Shown in pieces: positions 22,474-34,700 of a DNA stretch of 64,000 bases (position 1 is its first letter; each line of letters starts with the position of its first letter). The stretch is taken from the NCBI GenBank assembly GCA_019055375.1, contig JAHQIW010006425.1:62001-126000 (forward strand), in the 5' to 3' direction. A program made the translations under genes and the position numbers. The notes under the pieces were generated by a model. It did not search any database. It saw nothing but the letters and a program-made list of their open reading frames with translations, and was not told the origin of the DNA. The DNA comes from Parelaphostrongylus tenuis (taxonomy: Eukaryota; Nematoda; Chromadorea; Rhabditida; Metastrongylidae).

Positions 22474-22475
22474 TG
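22355..22475. repeat. (TATACA)n microsatellite at the LINE 3' end
   Basis: ATATACATATA-type repeats with scattered G follow the LINE tail directly. Together with the tract upstream of the LINE they flank the insertion with similar sequence. Confidence 0.85.
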
Positions 22476-22479
22476 TTTG

Positions 22480-25010
22480 AAGCTTTAGTGCGTTTGGGAA
22501 AAATATAAGGGTGGTTGTTGACGCCCTCGTCAGAAAACAAAGAGCACGTTGCACCATCTCCTACCCTTACTGCACGTAAAAGAAAAAGTGTTAATTCGGC
22601 TATCTCCTAGATTGTAAGGAGGGCGAAGTGGAGCGGGATTACACGGTTCCATATAGGGAACAAAATCCCCAACAACCGCCGACACAACACGTGAAATGTA
22701 TTGGAATTTTTATGGAGAAAAAATGCGGAAGTACAAATCAATCATCAGGAGTGCTGGAATCCATCCAGTAAAGTGTGATGACGGAATTTCTAAAATGGAA
22801 GTAGTTCTCATATGTGGATTCATGCACAGCTGTGTTTAGATGTGTCTTTCAATACACACTTGGTGATTGATTGAACCTGGATCGTCACTTTTACCTTCTT
22901 GGTGAAATGTCCAACCGTTGACAAATTTGACTTGAGGGATAGCTGTGCTGACTTATTACATCTATATGCCGAATGTCGCGTTACACTGATCACACTGCGA
23001 TTTAAGCAGTCAAAAATGATTTTTTTGAAGCACAATCCATGCCATATTTCAGAATATGACGTGCGCCAAATAATTCACGAGCATTATCTCAGTCTACCGT
23101 GAGTATCCCAGCACTCCTTGCACTCAATTTGTTCCCTCGTATTCATCCTAAATAAAAATCTTCGGAAAAAGGTGTTGTTTTGGTTGATGCTGAGAGATTT
23201 TTTCTCCGTATGAATGTCGTAAAATGGTGGTCGAGACGATTCTCACTGCAATCTTGGAGCTAGCTAAACTCGGCCTGTCTCTAAGGCATTTGCTGATTGA
23301 TTGCAAGAGAGTTGGATTGTCGAATAGAAACAGCACCCTATCTATCATCTTACTTTTTGATATATCTCATCACTGATCACCGCACCACCCCTCTCTTTTT
23401 GCATAGCAAACATTAATAAGCGATTTAAAGCAATCAAGGACAAAATATCGTCACCAACAAGATGCAAATTTTTCTTATTTTGTAAAGACGACATCGCGAT
23501 GTTGCTGAACCAACGCAAACTCTTTCATTCTTTCCTCACGGCTGATATTTTGAATACGGAAACATTTCAATAAAAAAACTATTCTCATTCAGCAAGGCTC
23601 CTATTAACTTAATTACAGTTCTAAATCGATATGGAAATTCTAAATTTGGACATACTTAGATGTGGACAAGCAATCAGTGTTTCTCTAATGAGCAAGCACT
23701 TTGTTATTATCACATTATCTTACGCTAGTTAACGTTTCGAGGGTTTTGCCTTATTTAGAGTCTGCAGTGATTAAAGTGCCAGGGAATCCACTCACTCAAG
23801 CGCTTCCATAACTCCGATAGAGAAATCAGCACAGAAATTTCACTCTCCTCGCGAGCATCTGGGCGCTCATCATTTTGTTCCTTATCGCTTTTCCAGTTAC
23901 TGTAAGTCTTGATGCGATACCAGTCACAAAAAGTCTTAAATGGATTAAGAAGGTACTTGGCTCATTCAAAAAGAAAGCGCTGAATTGTAGCAAAAATTTT
24001 CGTTTGATCGCTCACCCTTTTTGTTATTGAATTTCTGAAAAATACGCAAAGCGCTTCAGTTTTACGCTGTGGTTTAGATTCTCATACAGAATGTCTAAGA
24101 TCACTTTTATTTTGAAACCACCGTTGTACCTCTGTGTCCTGTGAATGTATTTGGGTTGCCTTGTTAGACTCCGAGTTCACAAACTTGTGCTCTTCTTTAA
24201 AGATGTGTAATGGTCAACCCTTCCACTGACGCATACATACCCAGTCGCTTAGCAGAAAATCAGATGCACCGTAGCAGCTGAACTCATGGAGCCATCGTCT
24301 CAGCTGTTTATGCAATTTTACATTGCTTATAGATGGTCTCATAAACGATTGCGAGCAACCTGGTGATTTAGAGTTTTCAGTGTTATTTCATCACTGCTAT
24401 CGGTTTCTTCTCACCGGCTGTTTTTTTTAAACATCGGTTTATAGCCGTGCTCACTTTGCTGGAAATGAAGATGCGATGGAGCGATACTTCCATTAGATTT
24501 ATCGCTCGTAATCTTACTCCAAACCTGCTCCAAGGAGTTATCATTTGAGGCCGTTGCAGATTGCTACTTTTCGCATAAAGTTAAGGGGCTTTTATCTGCT
24601 CTTTTCCTCTGCGCACACTGGTGGCTGTTCAGAATATGTTTCTTATAGAAGCCTTTTTTGTGTGTGAAGTAAAAGAGAAGAGGTGACAGTATCTTTTGCA
24701 ACTTGGTCCTTCTTATGTTGTGTCTTTGATTAAATCAATTCGAGCATTAGAAATAGAAACCGGCTCTCTTTCCCGTTTCTTTTTCTTAGTAGATTTCACG
24801 TACTTTGACTGTTCGCCCAGCAGTTTAGAATATCTGTCTATTTTTTCCTATGTAGAACATAACAAACATTCGCTGATATACATACAATAAACAACTAGTA
24901 GATTACGCAGAGGCGCTTTTGCTTTGGAGTGAACGCTGTGGTAAGGCTTCGCACCAATAGCTGCCCCATTATCAACTCTTCGATATGTGCAGAATATCTT
25001 TCGGAGCACG
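22480..25010. other. No gene recognised
   Basis: AT-rich DNA. A plus-strand frame at 22899-23102 (VDKFDLRDSCADLLHLYAEC) has some protein-like composition but the minus frame is equally long and no splice structure supports either. Confidence 0.4.
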
Positions 25011-25014
25011 AATT

Positions 25015-25215
25015 TCAGGAGATCACCATGAACTGCTGAATTGTTGAACTATACATGTTTATTACTTTTCCTGTATTCCCACCGACTTTGACTGCGGATT
25101 TGACACATTTGTATAAAGGGTAGTCACGTCCAAGGGCTCCACTCTTAAGCGTGGGCAGCCACGCGTCTTGCGCAGACAATTCGGTTACTTGACTAACTGT
25201 TCTCACGAATTTCTT
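25015..25215 (-). CDS. Candidate terminal exon, unknown protein
   Basis: Minus-strand open exon. After an AAAG acceptor-like site it reads KKFVRTVSQVTELSAQDAW, LPTLKSGALGRDYPLYKCV, KSAVKVGGNTGKVINMYSS and ends QQFMVIS-stop at 25015. The composition is protein-like. No family was recognised and no upstream exon was found. It could also be an old transposon fragment. Confidence 0.28.
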   Translation of the reverse strand, partial: KKFVRTVSQVTELSAQDAWLPTLKSGALGRDYPLYKCVKSAVKVGGNTGKVINMYSSTIQQFMVIS

Positions 25216-25861
25216 TTAGGCTGAAATGTTTTAGAACGCCCAAGTATTAGGTCTTACACATACCCTCTATTCGTCGGATTTTGCCTAATTTGAGTGTAAC
25301 TTTGAACGGTGACGAACTGATACACGCAAGATTATCATTAGGCACCAAATGACGAGATTTGCTAAGTGATTACAAAACAAGCTCTGTTTACACTTGACTC
25401 AAAGTTATATTTTAACTTGCACTTGAATATTTAGGAATATGAAGGAGATAGCGAACATTTCTATGCAGTTCTCAACTTTTCGAATTCCCCAATAATGGAA
25501 TTATCATTGAGTGTCAAAAACCAGCTGCTCACGCTGTGTGTTCGATTAGTTTCAACCTCGGCCATCAAAAGCGGCCATTTATGTTTTCCTTCTGCATCAG
25601 TGTGTCAGTGATGTGTCGAAAGACGTTATTGAATGAAACCTTAATCTAAGAGCTGGCGAAAAGCTTGCATTTCGAATTAGCTTTTGAACAAGCACCCATG
25701 ACGACAACTTCGCCGGCATTTTTTGCTGAAGAACGGCACGTTGAGCTCATCGCCTACTTTGAAAGCGTGTCATCAAGCGTGAAAGTTGAGGGAAAGCCGT
25801 ACTACAGAAGAATATCATCTTCGAATAAAACTCGATCACTTCTTTTTGACTCATTCCTGTG

Positions 25862-26192
25862 TTCTTGTATAACTAAGAGAATTGAGTGGTGAACAAAAAC
25901 ACGGCCTCAGGCGGGAATCAAACCCACGTTTCATCCTATCCGGGGACGCGTGCTCCACCACCACACCACTGAGGCACATTTGCCCGACCACTCATTCTTC
26001 TACATCTCAATGTTAGCTATCAGCCACCAACCTTTGACAGGTTTGGTCGGGTATGCGATTTCGCTTTATAAACCCAGTTGAGCTGATAACTATTCTAATT
26101 ACTAATACTTCGAAATTACAGTATTTTCACTGCTTTTTTCGCAGTGTTATTATGTTCTTATATAACTAAGAGAATTGAGTGGTGAACGAAAA
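25862..26192. mobile_element. tRNA-derived insertion flanked by direct repeats of about 37 bp
   Basis: The string TATAACTAAGAGAATTGAGT plus GGTGAAC occurs at both ends (25868-25894 and 26160-26186) with only a few differences in the wider 37-base copy. Between them lie the tRNA-like sequence at 25904-25975 and about 180 bp of unrelated DNA. The direct repeats could be a long target duplication of a SINE or a chance internal repeat of a larger element. Confidence 0.55.
25904..25975 (-). repeat. tRNA-like cloverleaf (SINE head or tRNA pseudogene)
   Basis: On the minus strand the 72 bases fold as a complete cloverleaf. The acceptor GCCTCAG pairs with CTGAGGC (7/7), D stem GTGT with GCAC, anticodon stem CGTCC with GGATG (one G-T), and T stem GTGGG with CCCGC around TTTGATT. 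The anticodon loop CCGGATA has C rather than T at position 33, and the D loop is long (GGTGGTGGA), so a functional tRNA is unlikely. Polymerase III A- and B-box-like motifs are retained. Confidence 0.6.
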
Positions 26193-26199
26193 CATTCAA

Positions 26200-27790
26200 T
26201 TTCATTCCTGTGTGTCAAACCTCTTCAATCCGTATCTTTTTTGAGAAGGCAGAAGTCGTAGCTATGCACACACCTGCTCATCCAGTTCTGCTTACATCGA
26301 AATCACTCTTTTCTTTTTAGTCAAACTAATTACGAGCTTTTTTCTCCAGCACTCCATCTCCAGCTCAAAATGGACTACTTTTGAGTTTCTCATGCTCCAC
26401 CTAGAATTTGTAACAGCTGGCCTTTGAGAAAAAGTTCATAACATAGTTTATTGAAGTCGTTGTAGACAAACTTTTATTTTGCTCCGAAGCTCTTTCTTTC
26501 ATTTAAGAGATCCACATTGAAAAATAGCATCTAAGTTGATTAAAAAATTCTGTTTTTTACTACTTCGAATCCCATTTTGAAAGTTATCTTCTATGAATTT
26601 CAAAACCAAAACTGAAGCTAGGGTGAGATAGAAAAGTGTGATGTGAAATATGCTTTAGCTGTTTCGTCAATACCCTTAGATAGTAAGCTGTTTGCGTACT
26701 TCTTTTCCAAGTTGAATTTTTCTTCCGGTATCACATTTAAGTATTTTGTGAGGTACTGCCATTTCACCAGAGACTTCTCTTTGGAATAATGTCGAAGAAC
26801 ATGTCCCTTTTCAGAAACATCATGACGCTACTTTTAACAGATTTGCACTTTAGTAGAATGGATAAAAAAGGGTGGGAACTTTCTACATAAATCATCCTCT
26901 CGAAATACCCACATTCGACTTCATCTGGCATTATCGACTTGGTAAAATGCATATCTCGCTTATTCATAGTTTAGTTCCTCTCTTCTCTGGGCATGTGTGG
27001 AAGAATTTATCCTACCTCGGTGGGATGGATAACTTGATGAGCCCAGAGCGTGGAAATGAGCCACCAAGCGCATTCCTTAACTTTGACCCACATGTTCCTT
27101 ACTCTTTGTAGAAATCATTATTTGTTATTTTTTGTTTGAAAAGAACTTTCAAGCAAATACATTCTCTTTGAGCAAGGTTCGTTCTCATTATCATAGGATA
27201 CTTTGCAAACCACTCCAACACATTTCTCACAGCGTTTTTTCGATTACTTAGGGAAATCTACAAATCATTGCCTTCTACATTCTGACGAACCTTTCAGACG
27301 AATTCTGTTGAAATTTGTAATGAGCTGAAGTGGAATAGTTCAAACTTCAGAGCGACCATGATTTAACATCATGTGTATAAGAACAATATTTCATTTGGCA
27401 TATCAAAAACATTAAGTGTGTCAGATTTTTAAGAATTGAGAAAATTCCTATTCTTTTTTTTTGCTGGTGAGCTTGCATATAGCACGGTATTTTCAATGTT
27501 ATCCGTGAAGCAGCAAATTCCTCGTAAGATATCTCACTGAAGTCATTTTTTGACGTCAATTTATGACTTCTGCTAGTCAATAAAGGCGCTTTTATTTACT
27601 AAAAACTTACACTAAAAAAATTTGAAGGTACTCTCGAAAAAAAAGACGGAAAATAGGAAGTTTTACTAACGAAAATCCTATACTATTTATATTATAGGAA
27701 AATCTACTAATCAACCAAGGATCAGTCCATGTTTTTTAATTAAAAGACACGAGGTTGTTAACAATCATATTTTTTGAGCGTAATATAGTA
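26200..27790. other. Unassigned; one possible terminal exon near 27000-27111
   Basis: Mostly AT-rich. A plus-strand frame ends with SYLGGMDNLMSPERGNEP, PSAFLNFDPHVPYSL-stop at 27109-27111, which reads like a natural C-terminus. No acceptor or upstream exon could be fixed. A minus-strand frame at 27347-27580 (SKNDFSEISYEEFAASRIT) has similar weak appeal. Confidence 0.3.
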
Positions 27791-27793
27791 TAA

Positions 27794-28000
27794 GAGCGCG
27801 TGTGAAGCAGTGGTTAAAGGTGCTCTGCGTCGCACACGAGGTCAATGGTTCGATCTCGCGCTCATGGCTCACCAAGCCATCTATCGCTCCGGGGTCGGTA
27901 AATTGGTGCCAGACTGTTCTCAGAGTTCTCTGAAAGGAGAAGCGGCACTGACTCGGAACAGCGAGAAGCCACCGCGAATCATTGTAAAGGCTAGATATGC
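27794..28000 (+). mobile_element. tRNA-derived SINE, plus strand
   Basis: The head (27794-27863) has a perfect 7-bp acceptor (GAGCGCG with CGCGCTC), an A-box-like AGTGGTTAAAGGTGC and a B-box-like GGTTCGATCTC. The body continues CATGGCTCACCAAGCC and CTGACTCGGAACAGCG. The same head and body occur inverted at 55420-55584, so this is a multicopy element and not a single tRNA gene. Confidence 0.65.
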
Positions 28001-28749
28001 ATTTAGTCATCTTAAACTAAGTTACAGTACATTAATAGTAACTAATGTTTTGGCGGCTTTACCTTGTTCACCACTTAGAAGAGTCAAATTGACATGCAGT
28101 CCACTCAGCCAGACAATTTCTTGACTTTCACGTTGGCCACTACTGATGTACTATATTGTACTCAATACTTCATTATTAATAGCCCCATTACCGCTCATGA
28201 AAAACCGCGGAATTGTTTGCTTAATTCCGTGATTCTTCGATAGTCGCTCCTAAGAATATACCATGAACTATTAGAAATCCACACTAGCTGATGAAGGAGT
28301 GAAATTTTGATAAAAAAATTCTGTACCAGCTGTGCGCGATCAAGTTTGACCTTGCGTTTAGGTCTCTCGTAAGCAGCTTACTCACTATGTTTTACAAGCT
28401 GTACTTGACTTTTACTATGCTGTGCATCCAAAGTCCATTTACGAGCTTTACAGACTGTTTGATATGTTTTGTGAGCAATGCCCACCATAGAAGTACTTTA
28501 CTTGTGAATGAAGCTAATGCGACCGATTTTTTTCTGCTCAAGCTATGCGGGATTTCATTGAGTAGGAGATATGTCAATTCGGCCTTTTTGAGCTCCGCAG
28601 ATGGTGAAACCGTTTGAAACGTCAGCTCTATAAAAAGTCAATCCCGGGAATTGTTACATTGTCTTTTTTTGCTCAGAAAATTTTCAGCAGGCTGATTTTT
28701 AACGATTAGAGTAGAATGTCGGCTTTCAGCTTTAATCTATAGCTTTTCA
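28000..28749. other. Upstream flank of the receptor gene, nothing recognised
   Basis: AT-rich. A 76-codon plus frame at 28387-28617 starts hydrophobic but is not joined to the receptor by any splice site I could find. The core promoter and any splice-leader acceptor were not identified. Confidence 0.4.
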
Positions 28750-31700
28750 ATGCCAGTTCTGTTTGCTCTTCTACTTGCACTTACGGTGATAACGATGGAG
28801 TTAACAAGTAATTAAATTATTCAAAAAGCTGGCACTTATTGTTGCCTAACGTCAATACAAATAAAGAAGTAAGCGAAATAATAATCATTAAACAGGTTGC
28901 ATGAGTTTCTGTCCATTTGACAATGTGACCGACACTGCGGAAAGCGATGTGTCGTCTTGCTGTCTAGACTTCGCCACCTCTACCAATGGCTTCTACCGGG
29001 CCTCTCTAGCGATTCATGTCGTCAGTGGAGTATTGGGTGTATTTCTTTCAGTGTACTATCTCTGTAAGTACTCTTCACGACACTTTCTACCGCGAAATAC
29101 AAAGGTTAGTTTCTCATGTATTAGATTTGTTCGCTTATTTCATCGGAAATTCTCCAAATCTGATGTTGATAACTTCGGTCTAAATTGCAGCGGGAACTTA
29201 GTTTTATTCCGAAATTTTTATGAAAGATTGACAGATTGAAGCAAGACAACCTCATTTCACTGTGAGACATTTTCATCTTTTTTGTGGGCGAAGAATCCAT
29301 GAAATTCCATATTTGTTCTAGGTGTTTCTTTGGATGACGCTAGCCGCTATAATAACACATTCGACGACACTTACATCTATGCAGGTGAATTGAGGTGATG
29401 ATAAAAAATGAATACATTCATTTTTACGATGCTTGATTGAGTCGAATATACAGCGCATATATATCAACGTCGAGAGTCTCATCGTTTATCTTTCCCGGCC
29501 AAGTCAACTTCTTGAATGTCAGATGCAAGCAAAAGAATCAACTGGAGGAAGTTGTGCCACCCGAATAGCATGATGTACATGCCGAAATGAGCAAAATAGC
29601 AATGTATGAATTGGGATTTATCTACTTAACTAAAAGCAGTAAGACTGCTTATTATAAGAATGGAAGCCTACACTACATCACCATCATGCAATCTGTTTAT
29701 CGCATCTTCACCGCGACATATAACGCTGCCTCAGGTACCTTGATTATGCAATCACCTCAAACGAATTTAATGATTGAAGACGAACGCATGGCGTATCCCT
29801 CACAATTGATAGACGCCGGCAGTTTTATCCCTTATCCTTTTAATATATATATAACTAGGGTGTAGAAAGAGTTCCGTAAGACCCGCGAAAAACTCAAATT
29901 TTGTGTTTTTTCCACAGTATCAGTTATTACAAATTCATGGGAATACCTCAAGAAGATTTCCTCAAGAAAGCAGCTGGACCGAATCTACGATGCGTCATAG
30001 GAAGAGTACCCGACATTGTTCGTCAAAAGCGCACATTGTATGAGCAAGGCGATACCCTCATCTAACACGGCAAAGAAGATTAAGGAAAAGTATGATGAAT
30101 TTGAGGAAGTTGAGATATTGCCGCATCCAGCCTACAGTACAGATGCTGTGTCGTTCGATTATGGTCATCTCTTCCCAATGGAGTAGTTCCGCGTGGACGC
30201 CGATTGGAGATATTTGATCAAGAGGAAGAGGCATGTCAGGAGCATTTTGATTCAAAGCTTCAGGAATGGTATTTTGAGCAAATCCGCAAGCTTGTAGAAC
30301 GTTGGTGGAAGCTCGTGGATAATGATGGTCTTCATTTTAAGGAATATTTATCGTTATTTTCAACTTGTTTTTAGCTTAATTTATAAATGAACTTTAAATT
30401 TCCGTTAATCCGCCTCTATGCATATCAATGTGATACACCCATTGCATTCTAACGATTGTCTAACAAGTGAAATTGATAGTATGTAGGAAGCTTTTTTGAA
30501 TTTAATACTAGCATTGCTGATTATAAATATCAAGAATGAAAGAAGGAGTGGCAAGTGCAAATACTTCGTTTATAGTGCACAATTAAGACAATGGAATCAT
30601 ATAACGATTTTAGAAATAGTCTTTTGCATCGTCCAATTACGATCCAGACCACTAAATTAGGACTATGGAAACATGACGTTCGTTAAGATTGCTTCCAGCT
30701 GAATATCGAATGCCAACGTCAATTTTCTGTCAGAACCACGGAAATCTTATTATGTTTGCATTTTTCCTTTTCATAAAGACGCAGCTTATTCTGTCAAGAT
30801 AATGCGATAATCATGAAAACATCCCTGCTGAAGTGGCTTAAGCCTGTGAATAAAGTTTTGATATGCGTTTCTCGCACATGTCGAGAAGTTGTGCAATTGA
30901 ATCAGAAAAGCGATAAAACGCACTGTACAATGTCCTTCTAAGTGTCGTACTACCTAATATGCTGCCTGGTGATCACCTATTGTAACTCATCTCTCCATAA
31001 CTTTGCTTCGGGTGGTTGCACTAGCTCCTGTTAACGAAAGTACAAATGCTTTTGTATGATGTAGTATAGATTTACTTCTCTTCAAAACTGGATAGTGCTG
31101 TCAACACTGAGACACGTAAGCGTACATCACGCCTCTTTTCAACCCATAACGTCGGATTTGGTCGCTATAGTTAACTGTTGTTTCGTATTCAGTAAATAGT
31201 GGCTATTATATGGAACTTAATTGTAAAGTGTTAGGTTGAGGAAAAAGTTCCTTAATACCCGCTGAAAATTCAAAGTTTATGCATAACCAAAAAAAAACAA
31301 CAATCGTTATTCAAGATGGAAACTATCTTCTAAAACGATCTACAAGCTTCCGCACTCGCTCGAAATGCCATTCCCCGGGCTTTGGATCAAAAAATTTCTG
31401 ACATGCCGCTTCAATGATCAAATATCTCGAATTGGCGTCCACTCAGGAAATGTTCCATTGGGCGAGAACGAGATCATAATCGGACGACGCAGCATCTGGA
31501 CTATAGGGCTGTGTGCGGCAAAATCCCCACTCCCTCCAGTTCATCAATCTCTTCTTTAGTCTTTTTTGCCGTGTGAGGTTTAGCCTTGTCTTGCTGAAAA
31601 GGCGCGCTATCGACGAATTAATGTCGGAAAGAGTCTATTAAAATTGGATGCACTATGACCAGCGTTGCCGCTTGAAGTTCTTACGGAGATTTTCCTGTAA

Positions 31701-34700
31701 TTTTCCCATGAATTTACAATAACCTATGCGATACCATATGAAACAAACATAGAATTTGAGTTTTCTGTGGATTTTAAGGAACCTCTCTCTCAACCTAGTA
31801 TTATCAAAAAAAAAGACCCAACCACGAAGTCTATAGGTAACAAAAAAAGGACCTGCATCTCATTAGGTCAGCGGCAACGAGCGCTGTTCGTCTGTGATAA
31901 TTTGTACATTAGCGAGCACATGACTCACGGCGAATCTGGCCGCTAATCAAATCGTTCAAATTTTTATGTGCACCGAAATTACTATTTGCTCATTAATTAG
32001 ATTAGCGAGAAGGGCAAGCTGTTTCCTTGAGAGCATCACTCAGTTGTTCTTATTATGTATTGTTTTGTTTTGTCTTGTAAATCAAAAAACTTATAACGTA
32101 TTGTGAATTTTTAGCCAATTAATTGGCAAGGGCTCTAAAGCTATCACATAAGAGGCAAAACGTCTGAAATTTGCGTGACCTCCGCAGGAAGAAAAGGTGA
32201 TGTGTCGCTATTGTGTTGACAACTGTATCACCTGTCGTCCCGTTGATCGTTGAGTGACTCGAGCGGGTACCAGCAACACTTCCGTTTTTCCCTATCGCGT
32301 GCAAGAGTAGCCCAGTGGGTCCTCCTCGCTCTAGGGAATCGGTGAGCATCATATCTTTCTTCTATCGTTTTCGTGAAGAAATTGGACTAACGGGTCGGTG
32401 GTCTTTGTGGAGAGCGCTTGATGTCCCGAGCAATCCAGTCGGCAACGGCTCTCGTCCATCGGTTGTCGTTGAAGCACATCACGTGTCCGGCCAACTTTAT
32501 TTTCGATATCCTGGTGTGTAGAATCCATACCCACGCCAGTAACAGTGTTAATAATAACTTTAATAACATTTGCTTTTGTTTGCTGCCCTGATGTATTGAA
32601 TCCTAATCAAGTTAACTCGAAAAGTTGAAAATTGTGAGATCCCGTGCACTTCTATTAGGTATTAGGTTGAAAGAAAGTTCTGGAGCACTTGTAAAATTGA
32701 AAATTTATCCATGAATGCTATACAAAAATAATAATAACTATTTTTCAAAATAAAGGCCATTGTTTTCTACGGCTTTCTGCCATCGGTCTGCCAATTTTTC
32801 GATCTGGTCGATGTGCCGTTTTTTTTTGACTTCGAATCAAAGAATTCTAACATGCTTCTTCGACATCTTAAGGCGCCCTGAAAGAGGCTTATCTTCGAGA
32901 TCAAGATCTGGGGTACTGAGAAGCGTTGATACCAGCGTCCAGCAGTAAATTTGCTTGTTGTGCCTTCCCCTTCAACTTCTTTGATTTCACCGACTGTAGC
33001 CCGTTGTGAGAGACCCTTTCTCCAGTAATGACGCAATAAAAACAAACTTCAATTGTATCGTTGGACATGGTGGAGGCTTGTAACAAGGTTACAATAGATT
33101 AATAATGTATAGGCTTTCAGTGGTAAAATCCCACATAAGAAACAGTAATATTTCCATGATATGCGTGAAAGATATCTCAAGCTTATCAAAATGCCGCAAA
33201 CTTTCTTTCCAACCGTAGTAGTGCCTGGATTTGTTGAGATGAGAACGACATTTGCTATTCATAGCTTTTATTGAAAATTTCTACTTCTGGATGTTACACG
33301 AGATATCATAAATGTGGATGAGTTCTAAAGGTAGGCCCCTTTTGAAACAAGCGTCGGTCATAAATTATTCCCTTTTGTGATTTAATGATTATAAGCGTGA
33401 TATCTACAAAATGACTTACAGCGAGACATCAATTTGCATATCATTGAATTATTATGTAGTAATTCAAAAATATTTGAAAAGCATCAGAATGGATTTGAAA
33501 CTTTATATTGTATCTACTATGAAACTGCTTACCGAAATCATAGATGCATAGGTTCGCTATTTGGCATTGTTTTCTCAGATGTTTCAAATATATGATTTTA
33601 GTGAAGATAACGTGGGATGCTATGTACGGTGTTCATCATTTAGGCTTTACACCTTATGCGATCATTCCAAGCTGTCGAAAGCGATCCGTGCTCAGTTCAA
33701 AGTACTGTGTCATCCTGCACAGTATTCCGGCATTCAAACTCGATTACTCTGCTTATATTGGGATTTAATCAATACTTTGTATACGTAGACCGTCTCCTTG
33801 ATAATATGTGTTCCTGGTACAAGTCGGCTCAGAATTTAATTCTCAGTGTATTACTGATATCTGAGGTAAGTTTTTAAGAAATTTTTTCATTTATCCTTTA
33901 ATCAAATCCCTGATGATCTGTAATTGGAGACGCTCAAGTCACAATACATAATCATGTCAGGATACCATTTTAGTAGAGTAGGTTTTTCGTAGATTGCAAA
34001 TTAGCAATATGCCAGAGTCATATACCCATCGGATAAAATCTCACACTGCATGCAGTTTCGGTTGCATTCCTTTGAGAGAAAGGCTGCTCTCCCATGTGAT
34101 TCTTGCCCATTTCGCTATTGAATCTGAGGTGTTAGCAGTGCTCTTACTAGAAGGTCGACGAACACTAGTGACGGTATTGCCTGCTTTTGCAAGCTCTACC
34201 AGTATGCAAACCTTGTTTGATTTAATTCTGTCACCCTGCAGAAAATTAAGAAACGATTGCTTTCGAGGCACAAGAACTTTTCATAAGAGTGTCAATAATC
34301 ATTGAAATCTCAAATCTCGGAGGAGCGTTGTGCATGCTCGTTTTTGAAAACGACTTCTTATAGCGCTGTTTCACACGCCACATGCTTTTCTTTTTATTTC
34401 GCCTATATTTCGCTGCATAAGACTCTTTTTTAGCTACTGGTAATGTTGAATAGCACAAATCGAAGTTCAAAACTGTGTTTACTTCTCGGAAAGGCTTGCA
34501 AACAGTGGATATTCAAAAGAGAAGTTTTGGAATTCACACACGCGTATTTCTCGCAAGATAGAGCCTTTTTTTTTTGAGTAATAAGCAACCAGTCGATAGC
34601 GTGTTTTGGCGATTACAACGCCGTGCTAATTTTCTAGAAACAGAGAAAATGAGATTGAATTTCACATAAGCGTCGCATTGGGTATCAAATAGAACGTGAG

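Noticed and set aside
25665..25892. 75-codon plus frame (EERHVELIAYFESVSSSVKV) as a gene
   Set aside because: Some protein-like character, but its end runs into the direct repeat at 25862 and no acceptor or partner exon was found.
25904..25975. Functional tRNA gene
   Set aside because: C at position 33, an atypical D loop and related diverged copies at 37178 and 40029 point to a repeat.
32315..32569. Several open frames on both strands
   Set aside because: All are readings of the RTE LINE tail on the minus strand.
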